Below are positions 1 to 6,861 of a DNA stretch of 8,053 nt, piece by piece (position 1 is the stretch's first letter; the number at the start of each line of letters is the position of its first letter). The position numbers and the translations under genes are program-made. Source of the stretch: Desulfobacterales bacterium (lineage in GTDB: Bacteria; Desulfobacterota; Desulfobacteria; Desulfobacterales; Desulfobacteraceae). The stretch lies in the NCBI GenBank assembly GCA_022361095.1, contig JAKSBO010000624.1, forward strand, positions 1 to 8,053. The letters run 5' to 3'. The notes under the pieces were generated by a model. The model was given only the letters and a program-made list of their open reading frames with translations, was not told the DNA's origin and did not search any database.

Positions 1-1001
1 AGATGTGCGATATTTGGAATCATCCAACAGATGCGAATAAAGAGATCACTGCCCGTGATTTGGAAAAAATGCCCCAGGTGAATGTCACCAATATCACAGG
101 GGGCGAACCCCTGATCCGGGAGGATCTGGATGACTTGGTGGAAGTGATATTAAAAAAATCCAAGCGGGTCTGCATATCCACGTCAGGGTTTTATACGGAA
201 AGGATTTTCAAACTTGCCGAAAAATTCCCGGAACTGGGGTTCAGGGTTTCTATAGAAGGGCTGTCGCTGAAAAATGATGAATTGCGGGGACGTGACGGTG
301 GTTTTGACAAGGGATTGAGAACCCTTTTGGGATTACGGCAAATGGGGCGCAAAGATGTAGGATTCGGTATTACCGTGTCCAATAATAATTCAAAGGATAT
401 GCTCTGGCTGTATGAACTGGGGCGGCAGCTTGGGATGGAATTTGCCACGGCAGCCTTTCATAATTCTTTCTATTTTCATAAAGATGATAATGTGATCACC
501 AATAAAGAAGAGGTGATCGGCAATTTTAAAATTTTGATTGAACGGCTGCTCAAGGAAAAAAAGCCTAAAAGCTGGTTCAGGGCGTTTTTCAATCTGGGTC
601 TGATTAATTATATTCAGGGTAATCCAAGGCTTTTGCCTTGCGAGGCCGGGTCTGAGAACTTTTTTATTGATCCTTATGGGGAAGTGCTGCCCTGTAACGG
701 CATGGAACCCAAATGCTGGTTTGAAACATTTGGCAACATTCGGGATGTTGAAAACTTTGATACGCTCTGGACAGGCGGACGGGCAGACAACATCCGGCAG
801 CATGTGGCAAAGTGCCCGAAAAATTGCTGGATGATCGGTTCGGCTTCTCCGGTAATGAAAAAATATATTAAGCATCCGTTAAAATGGGTGCTTGCCAACA
901 AGCTGAAAAGTATGGCGGGCAAGTCCCTCGATCTTGACACCATGCCATTTTGCGATGTGGGGCAGGATCCGAACCAAGGTAATTTAAAGGGGTTGGAATA
1001 A
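1..1001 (+). CDS. Radical SAM/SPASM domain protein, 5'-truncated
   Basis: This is a radical S-adenosylmethionine enzyme of unknown substrate, missing its N-terminus. The first visible residues, M-C-D-I-W, are the end of the CxxxCxxC motif that binds the 4Fe-4S cluster, so the ATG at position 3 is an internal methionine and the true start lies upstream of the window. The glycine-rich SAM-binding motif TGGEP follows at visible residues 32-36. A C-terminal SPASM-like region begins with C213 and C231, spaced CX12GX4C as in the family, followed by C238, a CPKNCW motif (C271, C275) and a final C317. The CX2CX5C block of a full SPASM domain is not seen, so the auxiliary-cluster region looks reduced. 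SPASM proteins usually modify peptides or proteins, though some act on small molecules or lipids. The stop lies 7 nt before the exosortase start, which suggests one transcript. Family certain; function unknown. Confidence 0.9.
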   Translation, partial: MCDIWNHPTDANKEITARDLEKMPQVNVTNITGGEPLIREDLDDLVEVILKKSKRVCISTSGFYTERIFKLAEKFPELGFRVSIEGLSLKNDELRGRDGGFDKGLRTLLGLRQMGRKDVGFGITVSNNNSKDMLWLYELGRQLGMEFATAAFHNSFYFHKDDNVITNKEEVIGNFKILIERLLKEKKPKSWFRAFFNLGLINYIQGNPRLLPCEAGSENFFIDPYGEVLPCNGMEPKCWFETFGNIRDVENFDTLWTGGRADNIRQHVAKCPKNCWMIGSASPVMKKYIKHPLKWVLANKLKSMAGKSLDLDTMPFCDVGQDPNQGNLKGLE

Positions 1002-1008
1002 ATCTAAA

Positions 1009-2568
1009 ATGTTTAAAAGCAATGTATTAAATCATCCTCTCTTCCAGGGCACCTTGCTGCTCTGTCTTTTTATCGGGGCATATTTTGTTCCATTGAGCGC
1101 CTTGTACCACACATGGATGACCAATGATGATTATTCTTACGGACTTTTGATCCCTTTCATCTCGGGTTATCTTTTCTGGGAACAGAAAAATGAACTTCAA
1201 CGGATCTCTATTCAAAGTTTCTGGCCGATTTTTCCAGTGCTGGTTTTCTTTGTCGCTGTTTCGCTATACGGGGTTCTGGGCTCCAGCGGACATGTTGCTC
1301 GGCCTGCTATTCCCGTGTTGATTGTTTTGTTTTCGTTGTTTTGTTTTGGAAAAGCCTTTTTTAAAAAGGTATGGCTGCCCTTGTGCTTTACTGTCTTTAT
1401 GGTGCCACTTCCGACCGTATTGGACAGGACAGTCGGGGTTTATTTAAAATCGGTTTCTTCGGAGATGGGCGGTGCGTTTCTGCGAATTATGGGGTATTCG
1501 GTCTATGTCACCGGGAATGTGATTGATTTAGGCGTTACTAAACTCCAGGTCGTTGATGCCTGCTCCGGGCTGCGGTTTGTTTTTCCATTAATTGCACTGG
1601 GTATTGTTTATGGTTATTTTTTTGAAAAAGTTACCTGGAAGCGAGTGGTATGTGTTGTCGTAACCATTCCCATTGCGGTTTTTACCAATGTGCTGCGAAT
1701 CGGTATTGCAGGTATATTGACCTACCAGTGGGGATCTGAAATGGCAGAAGGATTTTTTCATGATTTCCAGGGATGGGCCATTTTTATGGTGGCTTTAGTT
1801 TTATTGTTTGTATTTGGAAAAGTATTAAACTTGATTTGGCCAAACCGTGAAAAGAAAGAGATGGTTGCAGAGCCTGAAGAAATAATTTCGCCAAAACATA
1901 AAGGAAATATCGCCGCATTCTGCACCTCCATTGTGTTGCTGGTTGCTGTGGCGGTATTAACCCTTAATGCCAGTGCACTGCCGCCGATAAAAATAAAGGG
2001 TGGGATTGCAAACTTTCCAACACGGTTTGATTCTTGGCAAGGGACTCCTGAAGCAGTTGATGCTGAGATTATTGATGCTTCCGGGGCAGAAGAGGCATTT
2101 AATTGTTTTTATTCCAATGAGGCGGGTGAAGGGGTCTCCCTGTATATGGGATACCGGAGTACGGCTTTTTTGGAAAATGAGAATTTTTTTCACAGCCCCA
2201 CGGTATGCCTGCCGTCTTCCGGTTGGAAGGTGTTGGAAAAATCAAAATACGTTATTCGGGGTGTGCCCGGTTTCAATACACTGCCTGTCACCGAGATGGT
2301 TATTGAGTCTATGGGGCGCAAACAGTTGGTCTATTTTTGGTTTCAAACTAAAGATAAGGCAACCCACGATAAAAATATCAATCGGTTCCACCTGGCGCTT
2401 CATGCCCTGAAAAAAGATAATACCCATGATCTTTTTATAAGACCCATTACTTTGGTCAAAGACGGCGAGTCTCTTGAAAAGGCCAGACAGCGCCTTGACG
2501 GTTTCACAAGGCAGATGATGGGGACATTGCTTGCATTTTTGGATGAAAATCAAATTGCTGGTTCGTAA
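1009..2568 (+). CDS. xrtD: Exosortase fused to EpsI-like domain, probably VPLPA-CTERM-specific XrtD
   Basis: This is an inner-membrane transpeptidase-like protease that cleaves C-terminal sorting signals of secreted proteins. Residues about 1-280 are strongly hydrophobic, with roughly eight membrane segments. They carry the exosortase triad: C185 in DACSGLR, R230 in TNVLRIG and H251 in FFHDFQGW. After another membrane segment near 300-320, residues about 320-515 form an EpsI-like (DUF3485) domain, seen in the SLYMGYR stretch and in HSPTVCLPSSGW with C400. At 519 residues it has the length expected of a fused exosortase-EpsI protein. The D-type assignment rests on this fusion, the deltaproteobacterial style and the VPLPA-like substrate at 6862-7395; the exosortase family itself is certain, the subtype less so. 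The start ATG follows the radical SAM stop by 7 nt and has only a weak purine-rich stretch (986-992) upstream, so translation may be coupled to the gene before it. Confidence 0.88.
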   Translation: MFKSNVLNHPLFQGTLLLCLFIGAYFVPLSALYHTWMTNDDYSYGLLIPFISGYLFWEQKNELQRISIQSFWPIFPVLVFFVAVSLYGVLGSSGHVARPAIPVLIVLFSLFCFGKAFFKKVWLPLCFTVFMVPLPTVLDRTVGVYLKSVSSEMGGAFLRIMGYSVYVTGNVIDLGVTKLQVVDACSGLRFVFPLIALGIVYGYFFEKVTWKRVVCVVVTIPIAVFTNVLRIGIAGILTYQWGSEMAEGFFHDFQGWAIFMVALVLLFVFGKVLNLIWPNREKKEMVAEPEEIISPKHKGNIAAFCTSIVLLVAVAVLTLNASALPPIKIKGGIANFPTRFDSWQGTPEAVDAEIIDASGAEEAFNCFYSNEAGEGVSLYMGYRSTAFLENENFFHSPTVCLPSSGWKVLEKSKYVIRGVPGFNTLPVTEMVIESMGRKQLVYFWFQTKDKATHDKNINRFHLALHALKKDNTHDLFIRPITLVKDGESLEKARQRLDGFTRQMMGTLLAFLDENQIAGS

Positions 2569-2616
2569 GTCGAAAGTACCTTCGGAATCAATCTCATTCG
2601 CAGGTTGTTCTTTTAA

Positions 2617-2638
2617 AACCGCAGAGGGTACAGAGGTT
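2617..2638. repeat. CAGAGG-type short repeat remnant
   Basis: The intergenic sequence AACCGCAGAGGGTACAGAGG, followed by TT, contains two CAGAGG units three bases apart and is flanked by AACC and GGTT, which are complementary. It resembles the ACAGAG/GCAGAGG repeats dispersed through many deltaproteobacterial and other genomes, often in or near GxxExxY-family genes; that link is from memory. Here only one short copy remains, between the exosortase and transferase genes. It could also be chance. Confidence 0.35.
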
Positions 2639-2653
2639 TGGCTTAATCCAAAC
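2636..2653. other. Small inverted repeat before the transferase gene
   Basis: GTTTGG (2636-2641) and CCAAAC (2648-2653) are a perfect 6-bp inverted repeat with a 6-base loop, 28 nt before the transferase start. No T-run follows, so it is not a good intrinsic terminator. It may be a minor RNA hairpin or part of the adjacent repeat remnant. Confidence 0.25.
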
Positions 2654-2681
2654 TACATAAAATGCTGCTGACCTGGATGAT

Positions 2682-4301
2682 ATGTATTTATTCACGACAT
2701 TTATTCTTTCATTGTTTCTGACCATTGGCCTGGTGCCGGTATTTAAACGGATGGCCTTTCGCATGCATCTGGTGGATGAGCCTGATGCCAGGAAGGTCCA
2801 TGTATTGCCCATGCCCAGAAGCGGCGGGCTCTCCATGGCCATCGGGGCTTTTTTGCCGGTAATGATCTGGGTGCCCATGGATAATATGATCCGGGCCGTT
2901 CATTTTGGCTGCGCTATCATTGTGGTGTTCGGACTTCTGGATGATGTGAAAAATCTAAAATATTGGCAAAAATTGTGTGCCCAGGTGGCAGGTGCCCTTG
3001 TGGTGATGTTTCTCGGCGGGGTGCAGATTCGGTGCCTGGGGGGACTATTGCCCCTGGTGGTTTCTCTGCCTTTAACCCTGCTCTTTATTGTGGGGGTGAC
3101 CAATGCCGTTAACCTGGCCGATGGCCTGGACGGGCTGGCCGGGGGGGTGGCCCTTCTCAGTTTTGTCTCCATTGGTTTTTTTGCCTATCAATGTTCAAAT
3201 ACCTATCTTGCCTTGATGAGTATTGCCGTGTCCGGTGCGATTTTGGGTTTTCTGCGCTACAATACCCACCCGGCCGTGGTGTTTATGGGGGATGCAGGAA
3301 GCCAGATGCTGGGGTTTTTGTGTGTGGTCTTTACTTTGATGCTGACCCAGGCCAATACCCCTTACAGTGAGATTACCCCGTTATTTTTGATCGGCTTTCC
3401 CATTATTGATACCCTCACCGTCATGGGCGAGCGGATGGCCAAGGGCGGGTCTCCCTTTAAGCCTGACAAAAATCATTTTCATCATCGCCTGATGAAACTG
3501 GGCTTATTTCATTCCGAGTCCGTGGTCCTGATTTATCTGCTCCAGTCCATATTCCTGTGTTGCGCTTTTATGCTCCGGTTTTATTCCAACCTGATAAACC
3601 TTTTGGTGTTTATCGGGTTGGCCTGCGGGATTGTTTTTTTGTTTTACCTGGCCCGCAATACCGGGTTCAAATTCAGGAACGGCAACGAAAGCATTTTGGG
3701 GGCCCGCAGTTTACTGGTACGGCTGGGCGGAGAGCACTTGTCTATACGTATATTTTTTGCTTTACTCAAGTGGGTGTTCTGTCTGGTGTTCATGGTCCAG
3801 TGTTTGATTCCCCGGGAGATTCCAACATATATAGGCATTTTTTCTGCCGGGGCTATCATAGCCATTTTTTATTCCCGGTTCCGGTTTCCGGCACATAAAA
3901 AAATGGTGCTCAGGACTTCTTTGTACTGCATTACGCCCTTTTTAATGTATGAATCCATCATTTATCCTGCCCTTTGGGTGACCCATCAGATCATGCTGGT
4001 CCATTACGGGGCTCTGGTGGTGCTGGTTATCTCTGTGATCGGAACATTGAACCTGACCCGGCGGCAAAAGGGATTTAAGTTTAATCCCCAGGATATTCTG
4101 ATTTTTTTGGTCATCATTGTTTTTCCCGCCCTGCCAAGTTCTCATTTGAATATCCCGGAATTAAGAACTGTCGTTGCAGGGGTGCTGATCCTGTTCTTCA
4201 GTGGTGATGTCCTGCTTGGCGAATTCAGAAGCGATAATTCTTTTTTAGACAATATTTTGATTGCCTGTATGTCCATTGTTATGGTAAGAGGCTTTTTTTA
4301 A
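2682..4301 (+). CDS. WecA/MraY-family polyprenyl-phosphate sugar-1-phosphate transferase, C-terminally extended
   Basis: This integral membrane enzyme is expected to transfer a sugar-1-phosphate, typically an N-acetylhexosamine, from a UDP-sugar to undecaprenyl phosphate, the first step in building a polysaccharide repeat unit. The family motifs appear in order: DEPDARKVH (residues 32-40) with PRSGG (45-49), the DD pair D87-D88 in GLLDDVKNL, VNLADGLDGLAGG (143-155; N144, D147, D150), FMGDAGS with D204, and HFHHRL (265-270), which is typical of the WecA/TagO branch. These cover the catalytic Mg2+ and nucleotide-binding positions, so the enzyme looks active. The family core is usually about 320-370 residues; this protein has 539, with six or seven extra hydrophobic segments after about residue 330 and no motif I recognise there. 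The ribosome-binding site is weak (GGA at 2675-2677), but an in-frame stop at 2658-2660 leaves little room for a longer N-terminus. The sugar donor cannot be told from sequence. Confidence 0.9.
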   Translation: MYLFTTFILSLFLTIGLVPVFKRMAFRMHLVDEPDARKVHVLPMPRSGGLSMAIGAFLPVMIWVPMDNMIRAVHFGCAIIVVFGLLDDVKNLKYWQKLCAQVAGALVVMFLGGVQIRCLGGLLPLVVSLPLTLLFIVGVTNAVNLADGLDGLAGGVALLSFVSIGFFAYQCSNTYLALMSIAVSGAILGFLRYNTHPAVVFMGDAGSQMLGFLCVVFTLMLTQANTPYSEITPLFLIGFPIIDTLTVMGERMAKGGSPFKPDKNHFHHRLMKLGLFHSESVVLIYLLQSIFLCCAFMLRFYSNLINLLVFIGLACGIVFLFYLARNTGFKFRNGNESILGARSLLVRLGGEHLSIRIFFALLKWVFCLVFMVQCLIPREIPTYIGIFSAGAIIAIFYSRFRFPAHKKMVLRTSLYCITPFLMYESIIYPALWVTHQIMLVHYGALVVLVISVIGTLNLTRRQKGFKFNPQDILIFLVIIVFPALPSSHLNIPELRTVVAGVLILFFSGDVLLGEFRSDNSFLDNILIACMSIVMVRGFF

Positions 4302-4452
4302 CGGCGTCGTAAAAAATCTACCGTCTGCTGCCTTACGTCGCCTGCCCGAAAGGCGCTTGGCTTGCTGCTTATAACCTTGGTCCCTTGCTATACTCCAGGC
4401 CTTGTTGGCAAAAATGTATACTTAACCCTTCGGTCGGACTTTTCACCGGTTC
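4302..4452. repeat. Candidate non-coding repeat element with degenerate inverted ends
   Basis: The gap between the transferase stop and prsT begins with CGGCGTCGTAAAAAATC then TACCG (to about 4324) and ends with CGGTCGGACTTTTCACCGG near 4431-4449. The reverse complement of the right end matches the left end imperfectly, sharing AAC, GG, AAAA, TC and ACCG in order. A small hairpin, CGCCT (4339-4343) with AGGCG (4351-4355), lies inside. The element begins directly at the transferase stop codon. This fits a small MITE-like or dispersed intergenic repeat, but only one copy is in view, and the inverted ends could be a chance match. Confidence 0.35.
4386..4394 (+). promoter_or_regulatory. Possible extended -10 promoter element upstream of prsT
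   Basis: TGCTATACT matches the extended -10 pattern TGn followed by a TATAAT-like hexamer, 80 nt before the prsT start. I see no good -35 box at 17 nt; TTGCTG at 4362-4367 is too far away. It lies inside the candidate repeat element, so if real the element would be supplying the promoter. Weak support. Confidence 0.2.
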
Positions 4453-4464
4453 ATCTTTTTTTAT

Positions 4465-4468
4465 GGAG
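4465..4468 (+). promoter_or_regulatory. Ribosome-binding site that fixes the prsT start
   Basis: GGAG lies 6 nt before the ATG at 4475. It supports that ATG over the earlier in-frame ATGs at 4385 and 4463, which would put a charged, non-signal-like stretch before the signal peptide. Confidence 0.7.
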
Positions 4469-4474
4469 TTAAAA

Positions 4475-6679
4475 ATGAAATCACTCAACACTTTTCCGGT
4501 CAGGGCAATTGTCCTTATCTTAATGGTTCTCGTTGCAGCCTGCGGCTCTCCGGATGAAAAGAAAATGGCTTTTTTTGAAAAAGGAAAAAAGCTGCTAGCG
4601 TCAGGGGATGTCGTATCAGCCCGGTTGGAGTTTAAAAATGCCATCCAGATTGATCCGGATTTTGCACAGGCCTACCATTTCCTTGGAAAGGCTGAGCTGC
4701 GCAGCAAAAAACCCAAGGCTGCATTTGGTGCCTTGGCAAAGGCTGTGAAGCTGGACCCGGAAAATACCGGGGCACGCCTGGATCTGGGCCGGTTGCTTTT
4801 GGCAGCCAATGCCTTGGACCGTGCTGAAGAACAGATTGATGCAGTCTTAAAAAACGCGCCGGATCATGTGGGCGCAATCTTGTTGAAGGCCGGCATCTAC
4901 CTGAAGAAAAAGGATTCTAAGGCAGCCTTTGCCCTGCTCGGGACTTTAGAAAACAAACCTGATCTGCCCCCGGGGTTTTACCTGCTTAAGGCCAGTTGTC
5001 TGGAGATGGAAAAAAAAGATCTTGAGGTGGACAGCGTTCTGGCCCAGGGCCTTGCAGCCCACCCAAAAGCCATGGTCCTGATTTTGGCTCGTATTCGGTA
5101 TCTTGGAAAACAGGGAGATACCAAGGCCGTGGAAGCAGAGCTTAAAAAAGCTTTGGACATAGTCCCGGGCAATCTGAATTTAACCATGAACCTGGCCTGG
5201 GTTTATTTGCAAACCGGTCAGCAGGAAAAGGCCGATACGCTTCTCGACCGGGTTATGGCACATGATCCCGAGGACGAAAAGCGATTGCTGGCTGTTGCGG
5301 CCCTGTGGCTTAAAGCCAACCAATTGGACAAAAGTGTTGCCCTGATTAAGCAGGGTATGAAAGCGCATCCTGAAACGTATCAGTATACGGCTTTGCTTAG
5401 CGAGATTTACCTGAAAAAGCGGCAGCTTGAACAGGCCTACCAGGTCTTGAAAGATTATGTTGCCTTGGCTGACAAGGCACCGGAACCGGATAGGGTCAAG
5501 GCCCGGATCAATCTGGCCAAACTTGAGATGATCCAGGGCAAGGCAGATCAAGCCGAGTCCAGGGTGGATCAGGTCCTGGAAATTGATCCCAGGAATATTG
5601 ATGCCCAGTACCTTAAGGGGCGCCTTGCACTGGCCCGGGGGGACGGGGATGAGGCTGTGTCCCGTTTCCGGGCAGTAACTGAGGCCCATCCCGACCACCT
5701 GGAGGGGTATATCGGTCTGGCTAACGCCCATGTTCTTGGCAAAAATTACGACCTGGCCCTGGATATTTTAAAGAAAGCCTTAAAACGGTCGCCCAACTCC
5801 GCCAAAATTCTTAAAGGAATGGTCCGGGTAAATGTATTAAAAAAAGATACCCATGCCGCCGAGGAGAACCTGAAGCAGATTGTGAGCCTGGATCCTTACA
5901 ATATCGGGTCCATTGCCGGACTTGGAGATTTTTACCTGGCCCAGAACCGGTATGATGAGGCCATGGCCCAGTACCGGCTGGTCCGGCAGAATAAAAAAGG
6001 GGAGGCCCTGGGGCATCTTAAGATGGCGGAAGTATTGTCCCGGACCGACCAGGTGGGCCAAGCCATAGAAGAGCTTAAGGCCGGCGCTGAAAAAACAAAA
6101 AATTCCTCTGTCTTTGTCACGTCCCTGGGCAAATTGTACCTGAAACAGGGCCGGAAACAGGAGGCCGTTGAGAAGTTTAAAGAGGCCCTGGCAATGGATC
6201 CGGACAATAAACTGGCCTGGCTGACCCTGGCCGGAATTTATGAACGGGACCGGGAATATGAAAAGGCCATCGCGCTTTACCGGGATTTCCTGGCCCGTCA
6301 TAAAGATGCATGGTTAGCGGCCAACAATATGGCCTTTTTACTGGGGAAAACCCGGACTTCAAAAGCTGACCTGGATGAGGCCCTGAAATATGCCAGGATC
6401 GCTTTGGAGCTGAATCCCGACTCCGGCCTGGTCCTGGATACTCTGGGGTGGGTGAATTACAAAACCGGGGATCTGGAAGAGGCTGAAAAAAACATCGCCA
6501 AGGCCGTTGAAAAGCTGCCGGATAATCTGGAAATCCAATACCATTATGCCCGGGTCTGCCACGATCTGGGGAAAACCCGGGAAGCGGCAGTCGCCTTGAA
6601 ACAGGCCCTGGCCGGCAAAAAGGATTTTCCCTGGCGCCGGCAGGCACAGGACCTGTATGAAAAGTTTTATCAGCAATAG
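4475..6679 (+). CDS. prsT: PEP-CTERM system TPR-repeat lipoprotein PrsT-like
   Basis: This is a predicted periplasm-facing or outer-membrane lipoprotein made almost wholly of tetratricopeptide repeats. The N-terminus has basic K2 and R10, a hydrophobic core and the lipobox V20-A-A-C23, so C23 should be lipidated after signal peptidase II cleavage. The +2 residue is glycine, giving no inner-membrane retention signal. From about residue 30 to the end there are roughly 18-20 helical repeats of the TPR pattern (A-x-x-x-F/A, then I/L-x-P at the end of units, e.g. AIQIDPDF, AVKLDPEN, ALAMDPDN, ALELNPDS). TPR proteins of this type (PrsT) recur next to PEP-CTERM/exosortase exopolysaccharide genes; their exact role is not settled, and scaffolding of secretion or polymer export is the usual guess. 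At 734 residues it is somewhat shorter than the roughly 900 I recall for the family. The chosen start gives a clean signal peptide and a good ribosome-binding site. A generic TPR lipoprotein is the alternative. Confidence 0.85.
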   Translation: MKSLNTFPVRAIVLILMVLVAACGSPDEKKMAFFEKGKKLLASGDVVSARLEFKNAIQIDPDFAQAYHFLGKAELRSKKPKAAFGALAKAVKLDPENTGARLDLGRLLLAANALDRAEEQIDAVLKNAPDHVGAILLKAGIYLKKKDSKAAFALLGTLENKPDLPPGFYLLKASCLEMEKKDLEVDSVLAQGLAAHPKAMVLILARIRYLGKQGDTKAVEAELKKALDIVPGNLNLTMNLAWVYLQTGQQEKADTLLDRVMAHDPEDEKRLLAVAALWLKANQLDKSVALIKQGMKAHPETYQYTALLSEIYLKKRQLEQAYQVLKDYVALADKAPEPDRVKARINLAKLEMIQGKADQAESRVDQVLEIDPRNIDAQYLKGRLALARGDGDEAVSRFRAVTEAHPDHLEGYIGLANAHVLGKNYDLALDILKKALKRSPNSAKILKGMVRVNVLKKDTHAAEENLKQIVSLDPYNIGSIAGLGDFYLAQNRYDEAMAQYRLVRQNKKGEALGHLKMAEVLSRTDQVGQAIEELKAGAEKTKNSSVFVTSLGKLYLKQGRKQEAVEKFKEALAMDPDNKLAWLTLAGIYERDREYEKAIALYRDFLARHKDAWLAANNMAFLLGKTRTSKADLDEALKYARIALELNPDSGLVLDTLGWVNYKTGDLEEAEKNIAKAVEKLPDNLEIQYHYARVCHDLGKTREAAVALKQALAGKKDFPWRRQAQDLYEKFYQQ

Positions 6680-6781
6680 GTGGTGTATAAGCTTAATAAA
6701 AACAATAACAAAATAAATTCTGATTCTCTTTTTGCACCACGCCTTGAATGAGAATTTCGATCGGCAGATTCTTTAATTTGC

Positions 6782-6793
6782 TGGGTTGACCCA
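6782..6793. other. Short perfect palindrome in the leader of the sorted-protein gene
   Basis: TGGGT-TG-ACCCA is a perfect 5+2+5 inverted repeat, 68 nt before the start of the VPLPA-like gene. It could be an operator half-site pair or chance. The rest of the 182-nt gap after prsT (6680-6861) is AT-rich, with no terminator, gene or clear promoter that I can identify. Confidence 0.2.
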
Positions 6794-6849
6794 AAGCTTT
6801 CAGCAAGATCGAGGATGTAGTTTTTAATGTGTCATCAATTAAAGAAAAT

Positions 6850-6853
6850 GGAG
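6850..6853 (+). promoter_or_regulatory. Ribosome-binding site that fixes the sorted-protein start
   Basis: GGAG lies 8 nt before the ATG at 6862. It favours this start over the in-frame ATG at 6829, which would add eleven polar residues ahead of the signal peptide. Confidence 0.65.
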
Positions 6854-6861
6854 AAAATTGT

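Noticed and set aside
3..5. ATG at position 3 as the true start of the radical SAM gene
   Set aside because: It sits inside the CxxxCxxC motif; a functional enzyme needs the two cysteines that lie upstream of the window.
1402..1413. VPLP tetrapeptide inside the exosortase (residues 132-135), like its target motif
   Set aside because: It lies between membrane segments at a place where exosortases often carry a P-x-P motif and lacks the following helix and basic cluster, so it is not a sorting signal.
3557..3898. Second + strand frame inside the transferase gene
   Set aside because: It lies wholly inside the continuous 539-residue membrane protein, and its product shows no family motif.
5180..5731. 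Long minus-strand frames opposite prsT
   Set aside because: They mirror a clear TPR coding sequence and have no start context or domain; long antisense frames are expected opposite such codon use.
6784..6797. GG-N10-GC spacing suggesting a sigma-54 promoter before the sorted-protein gene
   Set aside because: Only the two dinucleotides match; the surrounding TGGCAC and TTGC positions do not.
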